Source of the DNA: an uncultured Clostridia bacterium
Lineage (GTDB): Bacteria; Bacillota; Clostridia; UMGS1810
Assembly: GCA_937959315.1 (NCBI GenBank)
Contig: CALGRC010000156.1
Location: forward strand, 1-10,957
Direction: 5' to 3'
Length of the DNA stretch: 10,957 bases
Within the stretch, counting starts at the first letter, position 1, and the number at the start of each line of letters is the position of its first letter. This document shows, one piece after another, positions 1 to 6,571 of this stretch. The notes beneath the pieces are model-generated. The model had not been told where the DNA came from. It saw only the letters and a program-made list of their open reading frames with translations, and made no database searches. A program made the position numbers and the translations under genes.

Positions 1-1418
1 GACGCATATCCTTTGGTACGGGATTTTAACGCATCAAAAAAATCATAAATAATCTCGTTGAGCGGCAAATCATAGTGCAATTCCACCCGCGACTGGTCAA
101 TATAGCGCATATCTTTGAACGTCCCGCGGCGCTCCTGGCAAAGTTCCATAATATTACCCACAAAATCAGTCGGCGACATAACGGAGGCAGCCACCACCGG
201 TTCTTCCATAAAGTCAATTTCCGCCGGGTCGGGCAGATTGGTCGGATTATCAATCACAACCATACTCCCGTCTGTTTTTGTCACATGATAAATCACGCTG
301 GGCGCCGTCGTCACCAGGTCAAGATTATATTCCCGCTCCAGCCGTTCTTGGATAATTTCCATATGCAGCAGCCCTAAAAAGCCGCAGCGGAACCCAAAAC
401 CCAGCGCCACTGAAGTTTCCGCTTCAAAGGTAAGCGCTGCGTCGTTGAGCTGCAGTTTTTCCAACGCGTCGCGCAAATCACCATATTTCGCCCCATCGGC
501 TGGATAAATCCCGCAAAACACCATCGGATTGACTTTTTTATATCCGGGCAGCGGCTCAGCAGCGCCGTTTTCTGCCGTAGTAATGGTATCGCCTACCCGC
601 GCATCGGAAACTGTTTTAATACTGGCCGCAAGATACCCAACCTCGCCCGCCTTCAGGCAGCCGGTCGCAATCATCCCCAACGGCGACAGCACACCGGCCT
701 CGACCACATCAAACTCCTTTCCAGTTGCCATAAACCGTATCAAATCACCAGTGCGCACCGTGCCGTCCTTGACGCGGACATAGACGATTACGCCTTTATA
801 GGCGTCATAATAAGAATCAAAAATCAAGCATTTGAGCGGCGCTTGCTCGTCCCCAGACGGCGCCGGGATTTTTGCAACAATCTGCTCTAGCACCCCATCA
901 ATGCCAATGCCTTGCTTTGCAGAAATCAGCGGCGCATCCTCCGCCTCAATCCCAATGATATCCTCAATTTCCCGTTTCACCTCATCCGGCCTCGCACTTG
1001 GCAAATCAATTTTATTGATAACCGGCACAATTTCCAAATCGTGATCCAGCGCCAGGTAGGTATTGGCCAGCGTCTGCGCCTCTATCCCCTGCGCCGCGTC
1101 CACCCCAAGCACCGCGCCTTCGCAAGCAGCCAAACTGCGGGACACCTCATAATTAAAGTCCACATGCCCAGGCGTATCAATCAAATTCAAACTATATTCC
1201 TGTCCATCTTTTGCGGTGTATACTACCTTGACTGCACGGGCTTTGATGGTAATCCCCTTTTCCCGTTCTAAATCCATATTGTCCAGCACCTGGTCCTGCA
1301 TTTCCCGCTGGCTCAAAACACCTGTCATTTCTAAAATACGGTCGGCCAGGGTCGATTTACCATGGTCAATATGTGCAATGATGCTGAAATTGCGGATATG
1401 TTCCTGTCTATCTGCCAT
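1..1418 (-). CDS. lepA: Elongation factor 4 (LepA), C-terminus cut by window edge
   Basis: This is the translational GTPase LepA/EF4, which acts on the 70S ribosome and is linked to back-translocation and ribosome biogenesis or stress. Reading the minus strand from ATG at 1418 gives an uninterrupted frame of 472 codons to the left edge. The GTPase motifs are in order: G1 AHIDHGKST (residues 15-23), G2 REKGITIK (52-59), G3 DTPGH (81-85), G4 NKID (135-138), then G5 ISAK. Further on are the LepA-typical ETSVALGFGFRCGFLG and LLHMEI, and the frame leaves the window at FFDALKSRTKGYA. The family is about 600 residues, so roughly 130 C-terminal residues, including the LepA-specific tail domain, lie outside. 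The start is supported by AAAGGAG (complement of 1429-1435), 10 nt upstream. It has its own promoter and looks to be transcribed separately from the DUF378 gene, whose terminator lies between them. The identity is certain. Confidence 0.97.
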   Translation of the reverse strand, partial: MADRQEHIRNFSIIAHIDHGKSTLADRILEMTGVLSQREMQDQVLDNMDLEREKGITIKARAVKVVYTAKDGQEYSLNLIDTPGHVDFNYEVSRSLAACEGAVLGVDAAQGIEAQTLANTYLALDHDLEIVPVINKIDLPSARPDEVKREIEDIIGIEAEDAPLISAKQGIGIDGVLEQIVAKIPAPSGDEQAPLKCLIFDSYYDAYKGVIVYVRVKDGTVRTGDLIRFMATGKEFDVVEAGVLSPLGMIATGCLKAGEVGYLAASIKTVSDARVGDTITTAENGAAEPLPGYKKVNPMVFCGIYPADGAKYGDLRDALEKLQLNDAALTFEAETSVALGFGFRCGFLGLLHMEIIQERLEREYNLDLVTTAPSVIYHVTKTDGSMVVIDNPTNLPDPAEIDFMEEPVVAASVMSPTDFVGNIMELCQERRGTFKDMRYIDQSRVELHYDLPLNEIIYDFFDALKSRTKGYA

Positions 1419-1457
1419 GTACGGTTGACTCCTTTGATTCCAAAATAAACTGGGGAT

Positions 1458-1486
1458 AGTATACCATACCCGCCGTTATTTTACAA
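1458..1486 (-). promoter_or_regulatory. Sigma-A-type promoter of lepA with extended -10
   Basis: On the minus strand the -35 is TTGTAA (1481-1486) and the -10 is TATACT (1458-1463), separated by exactly 17 nt. A TGG just before the -10 gives the extended -10 form (TGnTATACT). The start point would be near 1451, about 30 nt before the lepA ATG, leaving room for the ribosome binding site. It lies downstream of the terminator of the DUF378 gene. This is read from consensus matches only. Confidence 0.75.
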
Positions 1487-1503
1487 TCCCCTTTTCAGAT
1501 AGT

Positions 1504-1537
1504 AAAAAACGGACGGCTTATCAAAAGCCGTCCGTTT
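1504..1537 (-). terminator. Rho-independent terminator of the DUF378 gene
   Basis: A perfect 13-bp stem pairs 1507-1519 with 1525-1537 (AAACGGACGGCTT against its complement) around a 5-nt loop. Read on the minus strand it is followed by a run of six T (complement of 1504-1509). It sits 4 nt past the stop of the DUF378 gene and ahead of the lepA promoter. The U-run lies only on the minus-strand side, so the direction is clear. Confidence 0.92.
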
Positions 1538-1541
1538 CCTG

Positions 1542-1745
1542 TCAATCTCGCGCCGGGAGCTTTTCTTTGAACAAAATTGTAATGGTCCAAAGCCCCGCCA
1601 GACCGACCAGCGTATAGACAATGCGCGATAAAATTGCCGTCTGCCCGCCAAACAGCGTTGCGACCAAGTCCACGCCAAACAGCCCGATAGACGCCCAATT
1701 GAGCGCTCCAATGATGACGATAACCAAAGCCGTATTGTCCAGCAT
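1542..1745 (-). CDS. DUF378 family small membrane protein (YuzA-like)
   Basis: A 67-residue protein with two predicted membrane helices (about residues 5-24 and 38-58) and a short charged tail (KEKLPARD). The signature of DUF378 is visible: a hydrophobic first helix ending in GALNWASIGLFGVDLVATLFG, with the conserved NW at 16-17 and the GLFG..LVA stretch, then a second helix containing VGLAGLW. Family members are about 60-80 residues; their function is unknown. I chose ATG 1745 rather than upstream in-frame starts (for example 1790) because AAAGGTG (complement of 1753-1759) stands 7 nt before it and the family begins at this point. It ends just before a strong terminator and appears monocistronic. 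No convincing promoter was found; the region upstream has a short hairpin at 1782-1797. Confidence 0.88.
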   Translation of the reverse strand: MLDNTALVIVIIGALNWASIGLFGVDLVATLFGGQTAILSRIVYTLVGLAGLWTITILFKEKLPARD

Positions 1746-1801
1746 AAAATAGCACCTTTCTTTCATATAAGATTGCTGCCATTGTGCCAAAGCACAACAG
1801 C

Positions 1802-1860
1802 AAAAAAATTACCCGCATTCAGTTTGTGCCGTTTGGCCACAAAGTAAACAGGGTAATTTT
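1802..1860 (-). terminator. Likely terminator of the Gfo/Idh/MocA gene, two-tier hairpin
   Basis: An outer 10-bp stem pairs 1805-1814 with 1851-1860 (AAAATTACCC/GGGTAATTTT). Inside it, TTTGTG (1823-1828) pairs with CACAAA (1838-1843), and the small CC/GG pair is capped by a GTTT loop. Read on the minus strand the 3' arm runs into TTTTTTT (complement of 1802-1808). It begins 26 nt after the oxidoreductase stop. The large internal loop is unusual for a simple terminator, so a structured 3' region or small RNA end is possible, but termination is the plainest reading. Confidence 0.65.
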
Positions 1861-1886
1861 AACGGATTTTAAAATTTTATTCATTT

Positions 1887-2912
1887 TTACAAGTTTATAC
1901 GTTTGCACTGCCTGCCTGCTTCGTAAATAGCACAAAGCATTTGCTGCGTTTTCATTGCCTCTTTCAAATCAATGCGCTCTGCCAGCCCAAGCAGGCTGTC
2001 ATAAAACCGGGAAATCTGGATATAATGGCTAAACCCCCAATAGTCCTTGATCCCATCGCCGTACGATAAAAACGCGCCGGTATCCGGCTCTATATGCACA
2101 TGCCTGCCATTTTCATCTGTGATATCCGCGGCGGCCCCCTTCATCGCAACCAATCCGCGTTCGCACTGCAAAACCAGCTCTACCGGCGCATCGCAGGCAT
2201 TACAGTTGGTTGCATAAAACAAACCGTAAGCCCCATTTTGAAAGGTTACCATCCCTTCGGCAGTATCTTCCACTTCAATAGAAGTATTTTTCCGCTGTGC
2301 CAGCGAAGCCTCGACTGCCGCCACCTCACTGCCAATAAAATACCGCATCAAATCAAGGGTATGCACCGCCTGGTTGATAAGGACGCCGCCGCCCTCTTTA
2401 TCCCAGGTCCCTTTCCAGTCACTGCTGCTGTAATAGGAATCCGGGCGGTTCCAGGCCACCATAGCCCGGGCGCAGACAACCCGCCCCAGCTCTCCGCCCT
2501 GCAATACCTGTAAAATTTTTTGGGAAACCAAATTATAACGGTTTTGAAATATTACGTCTAGCACCGCGCCGCGCACCTGCTGCGCAGCATTCATCTTCAG
2601 TGCGTCGGCATAGTGAATGGCCATTGGCTTTTCCACCAAGACATGGACGCCATGTTCCAGCGCGTATACCGCCATAGGCGCGTGTAGGTAATGCGGTGTG
2701 CAAATATGCACTGCATCCAGGCCGGCTTTATCAATCAGCTCCGCAAAATCGTCATAAGCCGCGCCGCCAAACTGCGCCGCCTGCCGTTCTGCACGATCCC
2801 GCCGGATATCACATACCGCAACAATTTCTGCCTTTTCCAAAGCCGCAACCGAATGCGCATGCATGGGAAAAATCGCCCCGCATCCAACTATCCCCACCCG
2901 AAACCGCTTCAT
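1887..2912 (-). CDS. Gfo/Idh/MocA family NAD(P)-dependent oxidoreductase
   Basis: A 341-residue cytoplasmic dehydrogenase. The N-terminal Rossmann fold shows RVGIVGCGAI (residues 5-14) and the acidic D35 after the second strand, which in this family usually favours NAD. The family EKP motif is at 94-96, with K95 the expected catalytic lysine. The second domain carries EGGGVLINQAVHTLDL, with H184 and D187 in the usual active-site positions. Family members oxidise or reduce a sugar, inositol or amino-sugar hydroxyl; the substrate cannot be told here. Length is normal for the family. I prefer ATG 2912 over the upstream GTG at 2933 because GGGAG (complement of 2921-2925) lies 8 nt before it and the Rossmann strand begins right after. 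It stands alone, with its own promoter and probable terminator, between housekeeping genes and without other sugar-catabolic genes beside it. Family assignment is firm; the specific reaction is unknown. Confidence 0.93.
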   Translation of the reverse strand: MKRFRVGIVGCGAIFPMHAHSVAALEKAEIVAVCDIRRDRAERQAAQFGGAAYDDFAELIDKAGLDAVHICTPHYLHAPMAVYALEHGVHVLVEKPMAIHYADALKMNAAQQVRGAVLDVIFQNRYNLVSQKILQVLQGGELGRVVCARAMVAWNRPDSYYSSSDWKGTWDKEGGGVLINQAVHTLDLMRYFIGSEVAAVEASLAQRKNTSIEVEDTAEGMVTFQNGAYGLFYATNCNACDAPVELVLQCERGLVAMKGAAADITDENGRHVHIEPDTGAFLSYGDGIKDYWGFSHYIQISRFYDSLLGLAERIDLKEAMKTQQMLCAIYEAGRQCKRINL

Positions 2913-2945
2913 CCATTCCACTCCCAAACACACTTTATTTTTTTC

Positions 2946-2974
2946 GTTTTACCATATACCATCCGTTTTGTCAA
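2946..2974 (-). promoter_or_regulatory. Promoter of the Gfo/Idh/MocA gene
   Basis: On the minus strand a perfect -35 TTGACA (complement of 2969-2974) is followed after 17 nt by TAAAAC (complement of 2946-2951), preceded by TGG as in extended -10 promoters. The -10 itself matches only 4 of 6 consensus bases. Transcription would start near 2939, about 27 nt ahead of the chosen ATG. It is back to back with the plus-strand operon promoter. Confidence 0.6.
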
Positions 2975-3017
2975 GCATATCCTTGTGCCAAATGCTCGCT
3001 TTACAAGGAAATTTTAG

Positions 3018-3046
3018 TTGATATCTTAATTAAAACATGGTATAAT
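3018..3046 (+). promoter_or_regulatory. Strong promoter of the DUF2232-gdpP-rplI-dnaB-tilS-hpt operon
   Basis: TTGATA (3018-3023), 17 nt, then a perfect TATAAT (3041-3046), preceded by TGG as an extended -10. This is nearly consensus for the housekeeping sigma factor. Transcription would begin near 3053, so an ATG at 3045-3047 cannot be the start of the following gene. The 43 nt between this -35 and that of the divergent promoter are shared regulatory space. Confidence 0.85.
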
Positions 3047-3085
3047 GTCAAATACTTATAGGTATGGTTTTACTTATCATTCTAA

Positions 3086-3092
3086 AGGAGGG
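3086..3092 (+). promoter_or_regulatory. Ribosome binding site fixing the TTG start at 3099
   Basis: AGGAGGG lies 6 nt before TTG at 3099-3101, in frame with the DUF2232 gene. It decides the start: the only longer in-frame ATG (3045) overlaps the -10 box and has no ribosome binding site. Confidence 0.8.
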
Positions 3093-3098
3093 ATTGGA

Positions 3099-4115
3099 TT
3101 GTTTGGCAAAAACAGCGCCTGGGCTTATTTTGCCGATTTTTTGCTGCTGACTGCCGCAGCGTCGGCAGCCTGCTTTATGCCGGCTGTGTCCATACTCTGC
3201 ACCATTTTCCTTCCTGTTTTTTTTATGATTTTAACTGTCCGCCGGCCATTGCCGGCTGCTATAGCTTTTGCGTTATGGCTGCTGGCGCTGTCCGCCGCAT
3301 TGTTTTGCGCACAAAGCGGATTCACTGGCAATGCCCTGTTTCACGCCCTGCTTTCTGCTTGCGCATTGTCCCTGCCGGGCCTGGCTATGGGCCTATGGCT
3401 GCAAAGATCACCTTCTTTGTTTCAAATTATCGGGCTTGGCACAGCGGCAAACATATTTGCCATCCTACTCCAGATTGGGAAAATCAAATGGATAGACCAT
3501 ATAGACTTTATGGAAGTATACATCAACCAACCCATTGCCGCCCTGATTGGCGCCTATCAGCAGCAACTGCTTTCCTATGGCGGCGAATACGCCTCATTGG
3601 CGGAAGCTCTCGATAAAATGGTTTGGGTTTTGCAGCAGCTCGTTGGCATGCTCATTCCGGCCGGTATTTTGATTTTCTGTTTGTTTTTGACGTATACCAC
3701 GTTTTTGATTGCGCGCAAAGCGCTCTTTTGTTTATACCGCATTGTGTTCCCGGATGTATTGCATTTTGGGGAAATACAGCCAAACCGCTACACTGCCATT
3801 GTGTTTGCGGTACTATTTTTGCTTTCCGTCCTGCTGGGGGCATCGCCGGCAGGCCATGCCGCTATCAATTTGGTGCTGCTGCTGGGGGCGGTATATCTAA
3901 TGGCCGGCGTTTCCTGCATCGATTTTTATTTCCGCCGCACGGGGCTGCGCAGCGGTATCCGCATGGCAATTTACATTGCCGGCTTTTTTGCACTCAACCT
4001 GCTGTCGCTTGTACTGCCGTTATTTCATGCTACCATCATCTTAGTGCTGCTTGGCCTCATGGATTCCTTTTTTGATTTCCGCAGGCTGCGCCGGAAGGAG
4101 GGCACCTTATTATGA
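3099..4115 (+). CDS. DUF2232 (YybS-like) multi-spanning membrane protein
   Basis: A 338-residue integral membrane protein with about eight to ten hydrophobic helices. The clearest are near residues 11-46 (probably two), 50-68, 76-97, 103-122, 174-197, 222-240, 244-265, 277-298 and 302-318, with a more polar loop around 125-170 (KIKWIDHIDFMEVYINQ). It ends in an arginine-rich tail (FDFRRLRRKEG). This length and topology, and the position directly before gdpP-rplI-dnaB, match B. subtilis YybS and the DUF2232 family. The fold is related in style to small-molecule transporter S-components, but no substrate is established. The start is TTG 3099, from the ribosome binding site and the promoter position. 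The stop overlaps the gdpP start in an ATGA, so the two are translationally coupled. The family call leans on context as well as topology. Confidence 0.82.
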   Translation: MFGKNSAWAYFADFLLLTAAASAACFMPAVSILCTIFLPVFFMILTVRRPLPAAIAFALWLLALSAALFCAQSGFTGNALFHALLSACALSLPGLAMGLWLQRSPSLFQIIGLGTAANIFAILLQIGKIKWIDHIDFMEVYINQPIAALIGAYQQQLLSYGGEYASLAEALDKMVWVLQQLVGMLIPAGILIFCLFLTYTTFLIARKALFCLYRIVFPDVLHFGEIQPNRYTAIVFAVLFLLSVLLGASPAGHAAINLVLLLGAVYLMAGVSCIDFYFRRTGLRSGIRMAIYIAGFFALNLLSLVLPLFHATIILVLLGLMDSFFDFRRLRRKEGTLL

Positions 4116-6094
4116 CAAGAAAACGGATATTGCGTATGCTGTCGCTCAACGTTGGCTACTATTTGTGGGTTATTTTCCTGCTTTCACTGGTAACCTTTTT
4201 ATTTGATTACCGTGTCGCCGCATTTGAACTGCTCATTTTTGTTGTTCTAACGCTCTATTACATCAAAACAAACCGCGACCGCAGAACGCAAATCGCCGAT
4301 TATGTCAATACACTCAGCCTCGGCGTTGACACCGCCGCCAAAGACACCTTGGTAAATTTCCCGCTTCCAGTGGTGGTGTTGCAGCTCAATGGTGTCATTG
4401 CATGGTATAACGATTTGTTTTCCAACATGCTGGGCAACCAGGAGCTATTTGAAGCGAGTATCAATGAATTTGTGCCGGAATTGGACTTGGACAATTTCCA
4501 TAAAGACGACAGCAAAGTATCCTGCGATGTGGAGCACAACGGCCGGTATTACCACGTTTTCGGCAACATTGCCCGCATCGGCGAAACAGCCAGCGAATAT
4601 CTGATCGTCTTGTACTGGGATGACCGGACCAGCTATGAAATCATTAAGGAGAAATATTACAAAGAAAAATTTGTAAGCGCTATCATAGTGATAGACAACT
4701 ATGAAGATTTGATGCAAGACACCCCTGCTGCGGATAAGCCCAAACTGACAGCTACCATTGAAGAAGCGTTGGAACGTTGGGTACAGGATACCCATGGTAT
4801 TTTAAAAAAATATGAAAAAGACCGTTTCTTCTTTTACTTTGAAAAACGGTACTTGGAAACATTCATCAGTAAAAATTTTGATATCCTGGACACGGTACGC
4901 GATATCAGTGTTGGGAATAAAATCCCCGCAACCCTTTCCATTGGCATTGGCTACGGCGGCGAGTCCATGGCGGAAAACGATGCATTTTCCTACTCTGCGT
5001 TGGATATGGCGCTGGGCCGCGGCGGCGACCAGGCCATTATCAAAGATAATGAACAATACCATTTTTACGGCGGCCGTTCCAAAGAAATTGAAAAACGCAC
5101 ACGCGTCAAAGCGCGCGTCATTGCATATGCTATCCGCGAACTCATTACCAATTCCGACGATATCATCATTATGGGGCACCGCAATGCAGATATTGACGTG
5201 CTGGGCGCAGCGCTAGGACTATACCGCGCCATAGAAAACGCCGGCAAACATGCGCGTATTTTAATGGAAACCTACAACCAGACGGTAGCCCGTATGATGC
5301 ACCAGCTAGATGAATCGTATGACGAGGTGTTTATTACCCGCGCTTATGCGCGGGAACTGGTTACCAAAGGGACCCTGTTATTTGTAGTAGATACCCACAA
5401 GCATTCTTTGGTAGAAGAACCCGAACTGCTCAAAAGGGCCGAACGGATTGTTTTGATTGACCACCACCGGCGCAGCACTGATTTTATCGAAAACGCCGTT
5501 ATCATTTACCATGAACCCTATGCTTCATCCACCAGCGAACTGATTACCGAGGTTATTCAGTATATGGATGAAAATGTAAACCTGACCCCGCAGGAAGCAG
5601 AAGCGCTCTATGCCGGTATTTTTATGGATACCAAAAACTTTACCTTCAAAACCGGTGTGCGTACGTTTGAAGCCGCGTCTTATCTGCGCCGTGTTGGAGT
5701 GGACACCATTGAAGTGAAAAAGCTCTTCCAAATTGACCAGGGCACCATGATTAAAAAACTGGAGATTATCGAACAGGCACAGATATACCGCGGCAGCATT
5801 GCCATTGCCGTCTGCCAGCAAAACGCTGATGATATGCAGACCATTGTTGCACAGGCGGCTGACGAACTGCTCAACGTCACCAATATCACATCTTCTTTCG
5901 TCATTTGCAGCATGGGCGATTCCATTATCATCAGCGGCCGTTCACTGGGCGACATCAATGTCCAGGTCATTTTAGAAAAACTGGGCGGCGGCGGGCATAT
6001 GACCATCGCCGGCGCACAGCTCAAGGATACCACTACCGAAGAGGTACTTGCAGAACTCAAAGAAGCTATTGACGACTATTTAGAGACCAATTAA
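4112..6094 (+). CDS. gdpP: Cyclic-di-AMP phosphodiesterase GdpP (DHH/DHHA1)
   Basis: A 660-residue membrane-bound enzyme that hydrolyses c-di-AMP to pApA, setting the level of a second messenger that controls potassium and osmolyte transport and cell-wall homeostasis. Order of parts: two membrane helices (about 16-33 and 36-53), a PAS-like domain (about 85-180, with GVIAWYNDLFSNML), a degenerate GGDEF domain (about 185-310, ending LGRGGDQAIIK, lacking a true GGDEF), then the catalytic DHH domain with GHRNADID (355-362), VVDTHKHS (D427), LIDHH (450-452) and FMDTKNF (D506), and DHHA1 with GGGGH (625-629). Metal-binding and catalytic residues all appear intact. Length matches the roughly 655-660 residues of Bacillus and Staphylococcus GdpP. 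It starts inside the stop of the DUF2232 gene and is followed 14 nt later by rplI. No defect seen. Confidence 0.97.
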   Translation: MTRKRILRMLSLNVGYYLWVIFLLSLVTFLFDYRVAAFELLIFVVLTLYYIKTNRDRRTQIADYVNTLSLGVDTAAKDTLVNFPLPVVVLQLNGVIAWYNDLFSNMLGNQELFEASINEFVPELDLDNFHKDDSKVSCDVEHNGRYYHVFGNIARIGETASEYLIVLYWDDRTSYEIIKEKYYKEKFVSAIIVIDNYEDLMQDTPAADKPKLTATIEEALERWVQDTHGILKKYEKDRFFFYFEKRYLETFISKNFDILDTVRDISVGNKIPATLSIGIGYGGESMAENDAFSYSALDMALGRGGDQAIIKDNEQYHFYGGRSKEIEKRTRVKARVIAYAIRELITNSDDIIIMGHRNADIDVLGAALGLYRAIENAGKHARILMETYNQTVARMMHQLDESYDEVFITRAYARELVTKGTLLFVVDTHKHSLVEEPELLKRAERIVLIDHHRRSTDFIENAVIIYHEPYASSTSELITEVIQYMDENVNLTPQEAEALYAGIFMDTKNFTFKTGVRTFEAASYLRRVGVDTIEVKKLFQIDQGTMIKKLEIIEQAQIYRGSIAIAVCQQNADDMQTIVAQAADELLNVTNITSSFVICSMGDSIIISGRSLGDINVQVILEKLGGGGHMTIAGAQLKDTTTEEVLAELKEAIDDYLETN

Positions 6095-6108
6095 GGAGGT
6101 TGCAAAAT

Positions 6109-6555
6109 ATGAAAGTTATTTTTTTAAAAGATGTAAAAGGGCAAGGCAAGGCCGGCGATGAAAAAGAAATATCCGATGGATATGCGCGTAATTTTTTGCT
6201 ACCGCGCGGGCTGGCCGTTGAAGCGACCGCCGCTAACTTAAACAGCCTGAAGGGCAAAAAAGAAGCGGAGGCCTTTCACCGCCAGCAAGACGAGGATTCA
6301 GCGAAAGTTGTCCAAAAAAGGATGGAGGAAATTTCCGTTACCCTGACAGCCAAAGCCGGGGAAAACGGCAAGCTGTTTGGCTCAGTTACCAGTAAGGATA
6401 TTGCAGAGGCGCTCAAGGCACAGCACAAAATCGACGTGGACAAACGGAAGTTTATCTGCCCGGATGGCATCAAAAGCATTGGCGAACATACGGTAGAGGT
6501 CAAACTGTACCATAATATTGTGGGCAAGCTCAAGGTGGTAGTTAAGAGCGCTTAA
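6109..6555 (+). CDS. rplI: 50S ribosomal protein L9
   Basis: 148 residues, the normal bL9 length. The N-terminal 23S rRNA-binding domain begins MKVIFLKDVKGQGKAG and contains the conserved DGYARNFLLPRGLA; the long connecting helix covers about residues 41-74, and the C-terminal domain shows KLFGSVTSKDI and IKSIGEHTVEVKLY. L9 bridges ribosomes near the L1 stalk and helps keep the reading frame. ATG 6109 is chosen over the in-frame TTG at 6100 because AAGGAGG (6093-6099) is correctly spaced for the ATG and would abut the TTG, and because the family starts MKV. The gdpP-rplI-dnaB order is the standard Firmicute arrangement. Confidence 0.98.
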   Translation: MKVIFLKDVKGQGKAGDEKEISDGYARNFLLPRGLAVEATAANLNSLKGKKEAEAFHRQQDEDSAKVVQKRMEEISVTLTAKAGENGKLFGSVTSKDIAEALKAQHKIDVDKRKFICPDGIKSIGEHTVEVKLYHNIVGKLKVVVKSA

Positions 6556-6571
6556 ACGGGAGGGAAAATCT

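Noticed and set aside
75..1428. Several plus-strand ORFs of 70-119 codons within lepA
   Set aside because: They are shadows of the lepA frame, which carries all expected GTPase motifs without interruption.
2691..3061. Plus-strand ORFs spanning the oxidoreductase start and the intergenic region
   Set aside because: They overlap a confident minus-strand gene and the operon promoter, have no ribosome binding site and resemble no family.
4185..4539. A possible new sensor domain in GdpP
   Set aside because: Two helices, a PAS-like domain and a degenerate GGDEF are the standard GdpP architecture, and the spacing is ordinary.
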